A stretch of 64,000 nucleotides of DNA. It comes from CTSoil-043 sp963821235 (GTDB taxonomy: Bacteria; Chloroflexota; Limnocylindria; Limnocylindrales; CSP1-4). The notes under the pieces are model-generated. The model saw only the letters and a list, made by a program, of their open reading frames with translations, was not told where the DNA came from and did no database searches. The stretch spans positions 1,364,001 to 1,428,000 of the forward strand of contig CAWGCS010000001.1 in NCBI GenBank assembly GCA_963821235.1, given 5' to 3'. The position numbers were made by a program, and so were the translations under genes. Positions 14,876 through 24,036 of the stretch are shown piece after piece. Position 1 is the first letter of the stretch. Every line of letters starts with the position of its first letter.

Positions 14876-15937
14876 CTGAGCACGCTCGAACGGACGCCAC
14901 CCCGGCGTTCCTCCGTCACGCTTCGGGACGTGGCGCGAGCGTCGGGTGTCTCGATCACGACGGTGTCGCGCATCGTGAATGGCCGCGAGACGGGCGTCCC
15001 GATCCGGGACGAGACGAGGGAGCGCATCCTTTCGATCGCCGCCTCGTTGGGCTACAAGCCGAATCTCCTGGCCCGGGGACTGCGGGGCAGTCGGAGCTCG
15101 CTCCTGGGCGTGATCGCCCGCGACATCTCCGACCCCTTCCATCTCCAGGTGCTGCGAGGCATCAACGCTGCCGCCACCTCGCGCGACTACCGGGTGTTCC
15201 TTGGCCACGTTGACTACCGGCCCGACGTGGCGTTGACGTACGGATCGATGTTCGAGCGATCGCACGCCGATGGCATCCTCATGATCGGCGACATCGAGGG
15301 GGGCGAGCCGTCGCTCGACGCGTATGCGGAGCAGCACCGCAACATCGTCGGGGTCACGGACCGCACATCTCGACGCCACTTTCCCGGTGTCTACAGCGAC
15401 GACGTGGTCGGGACCCGGTTGGCGCTTGACCACCTCCGGGCGCTCGGCCACCGCCGGATCATCTGCGCGTCCAACGAGCGGACCGCCGACGGGCGCCTCC
15501 GGATCAAGCTGTACGAGGAGTTCATGCGCGCCCAGGGCCTGGCTGACCAGATCGAGGTGCACGTCACCGATCAGAACGTGGCCTCGAGCCTCGAAGAGGG
15601 CCGCCGCATCGTCAGCGCGTTCGGACGTGGCATCCCGCCCACCGCGATCTACGCGACGTCCGACCAGATCGCGATCGGGCTGGTGCAGGCAGCCTTCCAG
15701 GCAGGCATCGCCGTCCCGCAGCGACTGTCGATCGTCGGCTTCGATGACATCGACTTCGCTTCGTTTGCGGTCCCCCCACTCACGACCGTCAGCCAGTCGG
15801 GCGTCGAGATGGGCCGGATCGCGACCGAGATGCTCCTCGACATGATCGAGCAGGGACGCGATCGCGACGAGGTCGACGACGTGGTGCTGGAGCCTCGCCT
15901 CATCGTTCGCCAGTCGACTGCCCCCCCGCCGGACTGA
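14876..15937 (+). CDS. LacI-family transcriptional regulator (probable CTG start)
   Basis: About 353 residues if read from CTG 14876. The HTH needs SVTLRDVARASGVSITTVSR, but the first ATG/GTG/TTG in frame is the GTG at 14930, which would remove the start of helix 1. An AGGAGG lies exactly 6 bases before CTG 14876, and no in-frame ATG, GTG or TTG lies between the two, so CTG is the best-supported start. The rest is a periplasmic-binding-fold sensor: LLGVIARDISDPFHLQVLRG, SIVGFDDIDFASFAVPPLTT and a final RLIVRQST. It probably represses the divergent sugar operon until its ligand binds. Confidence 0.88.
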   Translation: MSTLERTPPRRSSVTLRDVARASGVSITTVSRIVNGRETGVPIRDETRERILSIAASLGYKPNLLARGLRGSRSSLLGVIARDISDPFHLQVLRGINAAATSRDYRVFLGHVDYRPDVALTYGSMFERSHADGILMIGDIEGGEPSLDAYAEQHRNIVGVTDRTSRRHFPGVYSDDVVGTRLALDHLRALGHRRIICASNERTADGRLRIKLYEEFMRAQGLADQIEVHVTDQNVASSLEEGRRIVSAFGRGIPPTAIYATSDQIAIGLVQAAFQAGIAVPQRLSIVGFDDIDFASFAVPPLTTVSQSGVEMGRIATEMLLDMIEQGRDRDEVDDVVLEPRLIVRQSTAPPPD

Positions 15938-16011
15938 TCGCAGGATGGCTCACAGCGGTTGACCGACCCGCGCAATCGCCCATCGGTTTCGCCCACGCGG
16001 TTGTCTGCTCC

Positions 16012-16049
16012 ACCCCCGTCCACCCCGACTCCTCCGGGTGGACGGGGGT
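16012..16049. terminator. Bidirectional terminator hairpin
   Basis: A perfect 14-bp inverted repeat (ACCCCCGTCCACCC / GGGTGGACGGGGGT) with a 10-base loop lies midway between the convergent lacI and aldo/keto reductase genes. The position and stem strength fit a shared terminator, although no long T tract follows on either strand. Confidence 0.75.
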
Positions 16050-16108
16050 CCTGCCCCTTCGCTGGTCTCAGCCGCCACCGAGGTCAGCAGCTGGGGTGGC
16101 GACGCCCC

Positions 16109-17161
16109 TCAGGCCTCGCTTGAGGCCTTCCAGAGGTTGATGCCGCCCTCTACCGCGTAGCGGTCGATCTCGGCCAGCTCCTCGGAGTCGAAGTCCAGCC
16201 AATGGACGGCGCCGAGGTTCTCCTCTAGCTGAGCCACCGTCCGGGCCCCGACCAGGGCCGACGTGACCACCGGGTTCCGGAGCGTCCAGGCGATCGCCAT
16301 CTGGGCGAGGGTCTGTCCGCGGCGCGCCGCGATCGCGGCGAGCGCGCCCACGCGACCAAGGTTCTCCTCGCTCGCCAAGGATCGCGCGAAGGAGCCCTCG
16401 CGCGCGGCCCGGGAATCGGCGGGCACGCCGCCCAGGTAGCGCTCGGTCAGGAGGCCCTGGGCCAGCGGGGAGAAGGCGATCGTGCCGACACCCTCCTCGG
16501 CCAGGACGTCGAGCAGCTCCGCTTCCACCCAGCGGTTCAGCATCGAGTACGACGGCTGGTGGATGAGGAGCGGCGTGCCCAGCCGGCGCAGGATCGCGAT
16601 CGCCTCGCGGGTGCGGGTCGCGGAGTACGACGAGACGCCGGCGTAGAGCGCCTTGCCCCGGCGGACCGCGGTGTCGAGGGCGCCCATCGTCTCCTCGAGC
16701 GGGGTGTCAGGGTCGAAGCGGTGCGAGTAGAAGATGTCGACGTGGTCGAGGCCCATCCGGCCCAGGCTCTGGTCCAGGCTGGCCAGCAGGTTCTTGCGGG
16801 AGCCCCACTCGCCGTACGGCCCGGGCCACATGAGGTAGCCGGCCTTCGTGGAGACGACCAGCTCGTCGCGGTACGGCCGGAGGTCCTTGGCGAAGATCCG
16901 CCCGAAGCTCTCCTCGCCCGCGCCGAATGGCGGCCCGTAGTTGTTGGCCAGGTCGAAGCTGGTGACGCCGAGGTCGAAGGCCCGCCGGACGATCGCCCGC
17001 TGGGTGGCGAACGGGCTCTCGTCGCCGAAGTTCTGCCACAGGCCCAGGGAGACCGCCGGCAGCTGCAGGCCGCTCCGGCCGCAGCGGCGGTAGGGCATTC
17101 CCTCGTAGCGGTCGGCGTCGGGGACGTAGGGCGGCTGGCCCATCACGGGATCGATCGGCAT
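16109..17161 (-). CDS. Aldo/keto reductase (YghZ/MgrA-like)
   Basis: Encodes 350 residues with TAGGAG 5 bases before the ATG. It is a TIM-barrel AKR: MPYRRCGRSGLQLPAVSLGL at the N-terminus, the catalytic Asp/Tyr segment TSFDLANNYGPPFGAGEESF, Lys in VVSTKAGYLMWPGPYGEWGS, and His in DIFYSHRFDPDTP. The YGPPxGxxEE and MWPGPYG features are typical of the L-glyceraldehyde-3-phosphate reductase group (YghZ) and Kv-beta-like AKRs. NADPH-dependent reduction of small aldehydes is expected. It is convergent with lacI; whether it serves the same sugar pathway is uncertain. Confidence 0.92.
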   Translation of the reverse strand: MPIDPVMGQPPYVPDADRYEGMPYRRCGRSGLQLPAVSLGLWQNFGDESPFATQRAIVRRAFDLGVTSFDLANNYGPPFGAGEESFGRIFAKDLRPYRDELVVSTKAGYLMWPGPYGEWGSRKNLLASLDQSLGRMGLDHVDIFYSHRFDPDTPLEETMGALDTAVRRGKALYAGVSSYSATRTREAIAILRRLGTPLLIHQPSYSMLNRWVEAELLDVLAEEGVGTIAFSPLAQGLLTERYLGGVPADSRAAREGSFARSLASEENLGRVGALAAIAARRGQTLAQMAIAWTLRNPVVTSALVGARTVAQLEENLGAVHWLDFDSEELAEIDRYAVEGGINLWKASSEA

Positions 17162-17283
17162 CGGGTCTCCTACACGTCGGCGGGCTCGACGCGGCCGGCG
17201 TCATCTTCGCGTCGGGCATACGCTAGCGGACGGAGGCCACGCCGGGAGCGGATGCCAGCCATCGCCGGCGGGGAGACGTGGCG

Positions 17284-17637
17284 GTGAAGGCGCGCTTCGT
17301 CGGGTTCGGAGTCGTCGAGATCGACGGCCGGCGCTACGAGCGCGACGTGGTCGTCGAGCGGGGGCAGGTCGGCAAGCGCCACAAGAAGGCGTCGCAGCCA
17401 CGGCGCGACCGATACGGCCACACGCCCTTGAGCCTCCTGGAGCCGATCCCGTGGCGGTGCCGGCGGCTCATCGTGGGGACCGGGGCGGACGGCGCGCTCC
17501 CGATCGAGGACGAGGTCGTCGCGGAGGCGGCCCGGCGGGGCGTCGAGCTGGTCGCCCTGCCGATCGACGAGGCCTGCGACCTCCTGTCGGCCGCCGACCC
17601 CGACGAGACGGCGGCGATCCTGCACGTCACCTGCTGA
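17284..17637 (+). CDS. Mth938-like (DUF498) domain protein
   Basis: About 117 residues from GTG 17284, which has GGGGAG 8 bases upstream; GTG 17278 is too close to that site. The sequence fits the Mth938/NDUFAF3 family: VEIDGRRYERDVVVERG, RRLIVGTGADGALPIEDEVV, then a helix and VALPIDEACDLL. The fold is a small alpha/beta domain with no known catalytic site; mitochondrial relatives assist complex I assembly. It is convergent with the subtilase gene and apparently monocistronic. Confidence 0.8.
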   Translation: MKARFVGFGVVEIDGRRYERDVVVERGQVGKRHKKASQPRRDRYGHTPLSLLEPIPWRCRRLIVGTGADGALPIEDEVVAEAARRGVELVALPIDEACDLLSAADPDETAAILHVTC

Positions 17638-17710
17638 CGGCCGGGCACGGGCCGGCGCGGCCGGGCGAGCTCCGGGCGCGGGTCATCGGGCGCCTTGCGC
17701 GCCCCCGCCG

Positions 17711-20239
17711 TCAGGGCACGATGTACTTGAAGCCCGCCGTCCAGCCCGACGCGCCGTTGGTGCTCGTCGCCTGGGCTCGCGAGCGCACCCACCAGCGGCC
17801 GCGCGGCAGGGTCAGGCTGACCCGGGCTCGCCCGCTGACCGGATCCGCGTTGGCGTAGACCGTGCGGCTGCGGACCCACGAGGTCCCGACCCGCTTATAG
17901 ACGTCGAAGCGGGCCTTGCCGCGCGCCACGTCGGAGCCGACCGGCCGGATCGTCTCCGTGAAGGTGATCTTCGTCGTCGGCTTGATCGTCCTGCCGGACG
18001 GGATCGACGAGGCGAGCACGGCGGTGGCGTTGACCCGCAGGAGGACCGTCGGGCTGACGTCGATCGTCCCGCTGGCGCGCTCGATGCGGGCTCGCCACGA
18101 GGTGTTGCGGCGGGCGGTTGCCGTGAAGCGCCCTGTGCCGGTCCCGTCGAGGGCGACCCGGCTGGCCAGGGTCCAGAGCTGCCCGTCGGTCGACCATTCG
18201 ACCATCGCCGTCTGGCCGACTTCGTCGGGCGGCGGCCCGGTGATCACGCCGCCGGTCGAGCGCCCGAGGGTGATCGTCGTCTCCGAGAGGGTCAGGCGGA
18301 TCGCGGGCGCGGCGCCGGCCGGTGCCACCGTGAAGGGCGCCGAGGTCGCCGGCGTGAGGCCCGGCGCGTCGGCCCGGAGGGTGTAGCCGGCCCCGGCGAG
18401 ATCGACGGAGCAGCCGCTGAAGGACGCGATGCCCTTCACCGCCACGCGCTCGGTGCCGTCCTGGCAGGTCAGCATCGCCCCGGTCGGGTTGGCGGCCAGC
18501 CCGAGGCTCACGGCCAGCGTGGCGCCCGGCCCGGTGCCGGTGACGCGGCCCTCGGCGTCGACGATGGCCACGGTGGGCTGGCCCAGCAGGGGACCCCCGG
18601 CCGCGCCGGACGCCGGCGGCGCCACGAACGACGTCGTCGTCGGCGCCCCCGCCGGGGTGGGACCCAAGGCGAGGCGGCCGTAGCCGTAGGTGTTGTTGGG
18701 GACCGGAGAGCCGATGGGGACGGCGCCCTGCTTGAGGAGCGTCGCCAGCGAGACCGGGGTCAGCGACGGATCGGCCTCCAGCAGGAGGGCGGCCGCGCCC
18801 GTGACGAACGGCGCGGACTGGCTGGTGCCACAGAACTCGGCGTCGACCGTCGTGGGCGCGCAATCGGCGGCGACGAGGTCCGGCTTGATCCGGCCGTCGA
18901 GGGTGGGCCCCTGCGAGCTGTATCGCTCGATGGCGGTCGGCTTGTCGTACGGGACGGCGCCCACGGCGACCATCCCGGGGTTTCGCGAGTCGGCGGGACT
19001 GGGGAGGGAGCCGGCGACCGTGTGGTGGGCCAGGGTCGCCGCGCCGGGCGCCCACATGAGCACCTTCAGCAGCGAGGCGGCGGGGCCGCTGTCGTGCCAG
19101 ACCGACAGGTCGTAGGTGCCTCCGGCGGGGGACTCGAACGAGAAGTACTCGTACGGGTCGTCGGTCGACGCCTGGGAGTCGTGCGAGGATGCGACGACGG
19201 TGTCGCCGTCCCGCAGGCTCAGGTCGTAGTCGGAGGTGGCGCTGGCCCAGCGGGCCGCGACGGTGATCACCTCGCCCGCCTCCATCGTGATCTGGTCGTT
19301 CTCGTCCGCGCCGGCGAATTCGACCCACCCGTTGGCGTCGGCGTCGCTGGGGGTCCCGGTCCAGGTGGTCTGCCCGGAGTTCCCGACCGAGGCGACGAAG
19401 AGGGCCCCGCCGGACACCGCGCTGTCGAGGAGCGCGTAGTCCGAGTTGTAGTAGGGGCTGGTCCCGTCGCCCATGCCGTCCATGAGGTAGCTGGACACCC
19501 TGGAGTAGTTGATGACCCGCACGCCGTTGGCGGTCATCCAGGAGATCGCGGCGGCGAGGTCGGCCGGTGACCTAGCTTGTGAGATGTAGAGCTGCGCGCC
19601 GGGCGCCATGTCGACGATCGTCTCGGCGACGGCGGTGCCGTGGGTCTCGCCGGACGACACGCAATCGGCCGGGTCCGGGGACGACACCCCGATCTCCGGG
19701 AAGCACATCGCCTGGACCGTCGCGGGGAGCTCGGAGCCGAGGCGTGCGGTGAGCCCGTCGAAGGAGACGTCGAGGATCCCCACCTTGACGCCCGCACCCG
19801 TGTAGCCTGCCTGCTGCCAGGGCGTCGCCCCGTGGAGGGCTGGGCCGGGCCCGACGAAGGCATCGGCGACGGGAGCGCGGATGGCCCGCACCGCGACGAC
19901 GCCGGGGGTGGCGGCGAGCTGCTCGAGGCGGCTCGGCCGGACGTACCCCTCCACGGTGCGTCGCCACGCGCCGCGCGGATCGAGGCCGGCGGAGCGGAGG
20001 CGCTCGCGCGTCGCGGGGCCGGGATCCGCGGCGAGCTCCACCGCGACGGCGACCTCCCGCAGGCCGGCGTGGACGCGGGTGACGACCGAGGGATCGGGTG
20101 CGCGGCCCTTCGCCACTGCACTCAGGCCCGCTCCGAACGCGCCCCGATGGGGGCCGCCGGCCAGGGCGTCGGACGGCGCAGCGACGGCCGCGAGGCAGAG
20201 GAGCGCGATCCAGAGGAGCGAGCGACGCCGACCACCCAT
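17711..20239 (-). CDS. Secreted subtilisin-like serine protease (S8)
   Basis: Encodes 842 residues from the ATG at 20239 (GGGGGAGG 7 bases upstream). It has a Sec signal peptide (RRRSLLWIALLCLAAVAA), a propeptide-like region to about 140, then the S8 domain with catalytic Asp157 (VGILDVSFDG), His200 (GETHGTAVAE), oxyanion Asn287 (ASVGNSG) and Ser473 (CGTSQSAPFVTGAAALLL). A beta-sandwich insert of the PPC type lies at about 300-400. After about 530 come Ig-like beta repeats up to an aromatic end. It is an extracellular protease with accessory binding domains. No sortase motif or terminal membrane anchor is visible. Confidence 0.9.
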   Translation of the reverse strand: MGGRRRSLLWIALLCLAAVAAPSDALAGGPHRGAFGAGLSAVAKGRAPDPSVVTRVHAGLREVAVAVELAADPGPATRERLRSAGLDPRGAWRRTVEGYVRPSRLEQLAATPGVVAVRAIRAPVADAFVGPGPALHGATPWQQAGYTGAGVKVGILDVSFDGLTARLGSELPATVQAMCFPEIGVSSPDPADCVSSGETHGTAVAETIVDMAPGAQLYISQARSPADLAAAISWMTANGVRVINYSRVSSYLMDGMGDGTSPYYNSDYALLDSAVSGGALFVASVGNSGQTTWTGTPSDADANGWVEFAGADENDQITMEAGEVITVAARWASATSDYDLSLRDGDTVVASSHDSQASTDDPYEYFSFESPAGGTYDLSVWHDSGPAASLLKVLMWAPGAATLAHHTVAGSLPSPADSRNPGMVAVGAVPYDKPTAIERYSSQGPTLDGRIKPDLVAADCAPTTVDAEFCGTSQSAPFVTGAAALLLEADPSLTPVSLATLLKQGAVPIGSPVPNNTYGYGRLALGPTPAGAPTTTSFVAPPASGAAGGPLLGQPTVAIVDAEGRVTGTGPGATLAVSLGLAANPTGAMLTCQDGTERVAVKGIASFSGCSVDLAGAGYTLRADAPGLTPATSAPFTVAPAGAAPAIRLTLSETTITLGRSTGGVITGPPPDEVGQTAMVEWSTDGQLWTLASRVALDGTGTGRFTATARRNTSWRARIERASGTIDVSPTVLLRVNATAVLASSIPSGRTIKPTTKITFTETIRPVGSDVARGKARFDVYKRVGTSWVRSRTVYANADPVSGRARVSLTLPRGRWWVRSRAQATSTNGASGWTAGFKYIVP

Positions 20240-20592
20240 GTGCGTGCCTCCCCCGCGGGGACGCCGGGCGGCGTCCGCAGCGCGTCCACTGTACCCGTCA
20301 TCGGTCCCGACGGCGACCGCTGGCGAGCCCCGCCGGTGTCCTCGGTCACCGTGCCGCGGCGACCCGACGGGAATCGAAACGGGCCCGGCCGCCCGAGGAA
20401 GGGAGAGCGGCGCGAGCCCGGTTTCGTGTCGGCGACCGGGAGGAGGACGGTCGTCCGGCGGTGGAGCCTCGGAGGAGGGAGCCGAGGTCCTTGATCTGGA
20501 TTCCAGCGCTTTCGGCTGAACCAATCCTGAAACGGCGGACGGTTCCCGGGCGAGCTCGACGGTTCGAGGAGTCGGCGCCCCGCGCGGCCGGC
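20240..20592. other. Intergenic region between two minus-strand genes
   Basis: About 350 bases with no convincing gene. A short hairpin (CCTCGG...CCGAGG near 20467-20487) may end the upstream small gene. A patch around 20488-20540 is less GC-rich and includes the palindrome CTGGA-T-TCCAG; it may hold the promoter of the subtilase gene, but I could not fix -35/-10 boxes. Confidence 0.35.
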
Positions 20593-20832
20593 TCAGGCCG
20601 CCTGCTGGAGCCGGGCGCTGGAGGCGAGGCGGTGGGCCTCGTCGAAGGCGGAATGGAGGCCCGCGTAGTGGGGCCGACCGTCGGCGGCGATCCAGCCGCG
20701 CCGGGTCTCGGTGACGGTGGCGACGACGAACTCGCGGCGAGTCGGGCCGGCGTCGACCTGGACGGCGACGAACTCGCCGGACGAGAGGCGGGCCACGTCG
20801 GTTCGGAGGGCGATTCGATCGGCGGCGGTCAT
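20593..20832 (-). CDS. Small protein of unknown function
   Basis: Encodes 79 residues from the ATG at 20832, with CCAGGAG 8 bases upstream. The sequence is strand-rich in the middle (EFVAVQVDAGPTRREFVVATV, then RRGWIAADGRPHYAG) and ends in a helix (FDEAHRLASSARLQQA). It has no cysteines, signal or membrane segment. The longer frame continuing upstream is a shadow of other genes. It is divergent from the lipoprotein at 21046. No family was recognised. Confidence 0.55.
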   Translation of the reverse strand: MTAADRIALRTDVARLSSGEFVAVQVDAGPTRREFVVATVTETRRGWIAADGRPHYAGLHSAFDEAHRLASSARLQQAA

Positions 20833-21045
20833 GGCGGTGGCTCCTGGGGAGGTGGTCGTGATCGGCTTGCACGGAGGATCCTCGCCGGGCCGCCGGCCCG
20901 CCGCCGTGGGCAGGCGTCGGCTCCGCGACCGTCCGTCCGGCCACCCGCGCCCTCGACGGATGTCCATGCGATCTGTCGTACAGTGCGCGGGCCCGGGAAG
21001 TCGGAGGTCGCTCGATCGACCGCGGCCTCGGGGGAGGGGGATGCC

Positions 21046-21957
21046 GTGGTTCGTCGGATCGCGTTGCTCGTCGTCGTGGGAACGCTGGTCGCGGCCTGTT
21101 CCGGGGGCTCGGGCGGAGGCGGTGGCCCGGCGGCGTCGGAGGATGGCGGCGGCGGGTCGAATCCGGGCGCGACCCTTCCGGCGGACGACGGCTCCGGCGG
21201 TGGACCACCCGGCCGGCCGAGCGGGGCGAAGGTCCGCATCGTCAACGCCTACACCCCGCTGAACGGCGACCCGGGCCCGATCGACATCTACGCCGAGTCG
21301 TGGGCCTCGGAGGGCGACCGGCCGCTCCTCTCCGTCCCCTACGGCACGGTCAGCGACTGGTTCGACCCGACGGTGGCCGACGAGCAGGGCGACATGTTCC
21401 TCTCCGCCTACTGGGCCGGCACGACCGGCAACGGCAACAGCCTCATCGACCAGACGGAGACCCTCACGGGTGGCGAGGCCATCACCTTCTTCGTGGCCAC
21501 CGGGAGCGAGCCCCAGGAGAGCGGCCGGCGATACGGTGCCATCCAGGCCTTCTACGGGCAGGCCGGCAACGGCGAGGCCCTCCAGAACACGCCAGCGCCC
21601 GGCAAGGCCCGGCTCGTCGTGACGGCCGTGGGGCTCGACAACGTGCTGGCCAACCCCGACGCGGCCACCTGGTACCTCTCCCTCGGGAGCGGCTGCACGA
21701 AGGGCGTGGGCGACGACGAGTTCACCCAGACGGCGCTCAGCCCGGGCGGGGGCGCCTCCTACGACGTCGACCCCGGCGCCTACACGGCCGCGATCCACGC
21801 GTACGGGAGGGACGACACGAGCATCCCGGACTGCTCGAATGCGGCGATCGTCGGCGACGTCCCGCTGACGCTGGCGGCGGACCGGACGACGGTCCTCTTC
21901 ATCTTCGCGCCGAAGGACGGCGACCTGCGAACGCTGGTGGTGCCGCTCCAACCGTAG
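21046..21957 (+). CDS. Lipoprotein with DUF4397-like beta-rich domain
   Basis: 303 residues from GTG 21046 (GGGAGGGGG just upstream). Lipoprotein signal VRRIALLVVVGTLVAAC with Cys 18, then a Gly/Ser/Pro-rich linker to about 65. The globular part starts VRIVNAYTPLNGDPGPIDIY, which is the DUF4397 opening ('vRvvhaspdapavDvyv'), and includes GGEAITFFVATGS and ARLVVTAVGLD. It is strand-rich, ending in TTVLFIFAPKDGDLRTLVVPL. It is anchored on the outer face of the membrane; function unknown. The ATG at 21041 is in another frame and gives a shadow. Confidence 0.8.
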   Translation: MVRRIALLVVVGTLVAACSGGSGGGGGPAASEDGGGGSNPGATLPADDGSGGGPPGRPSGAKVRIVNAYTPLNGDPGPIDIYAESWASEGDRPLLSVPYGTVSDWFDPTVADEQGDMFLSAYWAGTTGNGNSLIDQTETLTGGEAITFFVATGSEPQESGRRYGAIQAFYGQAGNGEALQNTPAPGKARLVVTAVGLDNVLANPDAATWYLSLGSGCTKGVGDDEFTQTALSPGGGASYDVDPGAYTAAIHAYGRDDTSIPDCSNAAIVGDVPLTLAADRTTVLFIFAPKDGDLRTLVVPLQP

Positions 21958-22059
21958 GGGACCCCGGGCTGGGGTGCTCCCGCCCGACGTTGCGGGGCAG
22001 GCAACCGCACCTGACGGGGCCCGGGACGGGCCGATCATCGCCCGTGCACGCCCCGCTGG

Positions 22060-22065
22060 TATCGT
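22060..22065 (+). promoter_or_regulatory. -10 box (TATCGT) for a leaderless lipB start
   Basis: TATCGT is followed by GAGCAC and then GTG 22072, with no ribosome binding site between. Confidence 0.5.
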
Positions 22066-22071
22066 GAGCAC

Positions 22072-22920
22072 GTGGAGCGCGTGACGACGGAGGAGCACTC
22101 GGCGCCGCCCCGGCCGCTGCGTGCCCGTTGGCTCGGTCGGATCGCCTACCGTGACGCGTGGGCGCTCCAGCAGGCGCTCGCCGCCGTCCGCGCGGACGGC
22201 GCGCTGGAGGAGGACCAGCTGCTCCTGCTGGAGCACCACGCGGTCCTCACCCTGGGCCGCAACGCCAGCGAGGCGCACGTCCTGGCCCTGCCGGATCTCC
22301 TCCGCGAGCGGGGAATCGAGGTCATCCGCGTGGAGCGCGGCGGCGAGGTGACGTACCACGGCCCTGGCCAGCTGGTGGCCTACCCGATCGTCGCCCTCGC
22401 TTCCCCCGGCGCGCGCGCCACGCGTCCTGCGCTCGGCGTCCGGCCGTTCGTGGAGGCCCTCGAGGGCGCCCTGGCCGACACGTGCGCCGCGGCCGGGGTC
22501 GTCGCCGGCCCCCGCCCCGGTCACCCCGGCTGCTGGGTCGATGCCGGAGGGCCGCTCCCGCGCAAGATCGGGGCCGTCGGGATCCGTGTCGCCCGAGGGA
22601 TCAGCTTCCACGGCATCGCCCTCAACGTGACGACGAACCTGGCCGACTTCGACCTCATCGACCCCTGCGGGATGCCCGGCCTCCGCTCGACCTCCATCGC
22701 CCGCGAGCGGGCGCTCGCCGCGATCCCCGGGGCGCTCCCCGCCGGGCCGCCGACGACCGCCAGCGTGGCGGCGGCAGCGGCCGTCTTCGCCCCGGCGCTG
22801 GCCCGGCGCCTGGGGTTCGAGCTGGTCGGTGCCCTGCCGCCCGCCGCCGAGCCCGCCCTCGAGCGGCGCGCGCTCGACGAGCTCGCCGGCGCCGCGACCG
22901 CGCTCGCAGGATCGCGCTGA
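22072..22920 (+). CDS. lipB: Lipoyl(octanoyl) transferase LipB
   Basis: 282 residues. It moves octanoyl from acyl carrier protein to lipoyl domains of 2-oxoacid dehydrogenases and the glycine cleavage H protein. Family motifs are intact: TLGRNASEAHVL, the RGGEVTYHGPGQLVAYPIV block, the invariant Lys in PRKIGAVGIRVARGISFHGI, ALNV, and the nucleophile Cys in DLIDPCGMPG. The GTG start follows a -10 box by 6 bases and is probably leaderless. Its stop overlaps the next start (TGATG), so the GalT-like gene is co-translated. No lipA is in the window. Confidence 0.95.
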   Translation: MERVTTEEHSAPPRPLRARWLGRIAYRDAWALQQALAAVRADGALEEDQLLLLEHHAVLTLGRNASEAHVLALPDLLRERGIEVIRVERGGEVTYHGPGQLVAYPIVALASPGARATRPALGVRPFVEALEGALADTCAAAGVVAGPRPGHPGCWVDAGGPLPRKIGAVGIRVARGISFHGIALNVTTNLADFDLIDPCGMPGLRSTSIARERALAAIPGALPAGPPTTASVAAAAAVFAPALARRLGFELVGALPPAAEPALERRALDELAGAATALAGSR

Positions 22921-23948
22921 TGGCCGCCGGCCTCTTCGAGCTGCGGCGGGACGCGATCACCGGCTGGTGGGTGGCCACGCTCGTGGACCGCGAGTTCGAC
23001 CGCGCCCGCTTCGTCACGACGGCGGAACCCGTCGACGACCATGGGGACTGCTTCAACTGCCGGCTGCCCGCCGGCGACGGCGTCCGGACCCGGATCCTGC
23101 GAGACTTCGCCTTCCGCACCGTCGGCACGGAGGCCGAGGCGCGGGAGATGGAGAAGAGCGTCGCCCAGATCGCCCTCTCGCAGGCGCGTGCCGCGGGAAG
23201 CTGGCGCACGATCGTGGCGCCCCCCGGCGAGCACCGCCCGCTCCACTCGGTGGGGACCGGGCTCATCACCGAGCTGCTGCGGGTCGCCCGCGACGCCGTC
23301 GCCGCCGCCGGCAGGAGCGGCCAGACGGCCTACCTCCAGGTGCTGCAGAACTGGGGCCGCCAGGCCGGCGCCCGCACCAACCACCTCTGCCTCGACCTCT
23401 ACGACCTCCCCCAGATCCCCCACGAGGTCGCGGAGGAGATCGGAGGCGCCGCCCGCTTCGTCATCCGCGAGAGCGAGTGCCCCTATTGCCGGGCGGTCCG
23501 CGTCGAGCGGGAGCGGGGGACCCGCTTCATCTGGGAGGACGCCGCGTCGATCGCCTTCGCCCCCTTCGCCTCCCGCTCGCCGTTCGAGGTCTGGCTCGTC
23601 CCCCGTCGCCACGAGGCCGACTTCGGCCATGCCGGCGACGCCGACATCGCCTCGACCGCGGAGGGCCTCCGGCAGGTCCTCGGCCGCCTGGACCTCCTCG
23701 GCGGGCCGCCCTACAACCTGGTCCTCCATACGGCGCCCGTGACCGGCCAGGTGGACGCCACGTACCACTGGCACTGGGAGATCCATCCGCGCCTCCGCGA
23801 GATCGCCGGCCTGGAGCTGGGCACCGGTCTCCCGGTCAACTCGGTGAGCCCCGAGGAGGCGGCCGACCAGCTGGTCCGCCGGCTGGGACGCCAGGAGCGC
23901 GACGAGGAGCGTCCGACCCAGCGCCCGGATCGACTCGGGGGCCGGTGA
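22920..23948 (+). CDS. Galactose-1-phosphate uridylyltransferase-like (HIT superfamily) protein
   Basis: Encodes 342 residues, ATG overlapping the lipB stop. It resembles the GalT branch of the HIT superfamily: DCFNCRLP with a CxxC zinc pair, an AYLQVLQNWGRQAGARTNHL segment matching the GalT 'N.G..AGaSl.H' loop, a second CPYC pair, FEVWLVPRRHEADF, and YHWHWEIHPR in place of the terminal His-x-His-x-x. The active-site HPH of true GalT reads HLC here, so the substrate may differ from galactose-1-phosphate. Coupling to lipB is probably just operon economy. Cytoplasmic. Confidence 0.75.
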   Translation: MAAGLFELRRDAITGWWVATLVDREFDRARFVTTAEPVDDHGDCFNCRLPAGDGVRTRILRDFAFRTVGTEAEAREMEKSVAQIALSQARAAGSWRTIVAPPGEHRPLHSVGTGLITELLRVARDAVAAAGRSGQTAYLQVLQNWGRQAGARTNHLCLDLYDLPQIPHEVAEEIGGAARFVIRESECPYCRAVRVERERGTRFIWEDAASIAFAPFASRSPFEVWLVPRRHEADFGHAGDADIASTAEGLRQVLGRLDLLGGPPYNLVLHTAPVTGQVDATYHWHWEIHPRLREIAGLELGTGLPVNSVSPEEAADQLVRRLGRQERDEERPTQRPDRLGGR

Positions 23949-24036
23949 TGGGCCGGCGTCACACGCTCGCCGCCTCCGTCGTCATTCGGGCGGAGCGCGG
24001 GAACCCCCCGCGCCGTTCCGCTGCCCCGGAGGCTTC

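Noticed and set aside
17711..21208. Very long minus-strand frame extending the subtilase upstream by more than 300 residues
   Set aside because: The extension is Arg/Pro-rich and crosses the small gene at 20593-20832. A signal peptide and ribosome binding site mark the real start at 20239.
20593..22611. 672-residue minus-strand frame opposite the DUF4397 lipoprotein and lipB
   Set aside because: Only the last 79 residues have a ribosome binding site and non-random composition. The rest mirrors the plus-strand genes.
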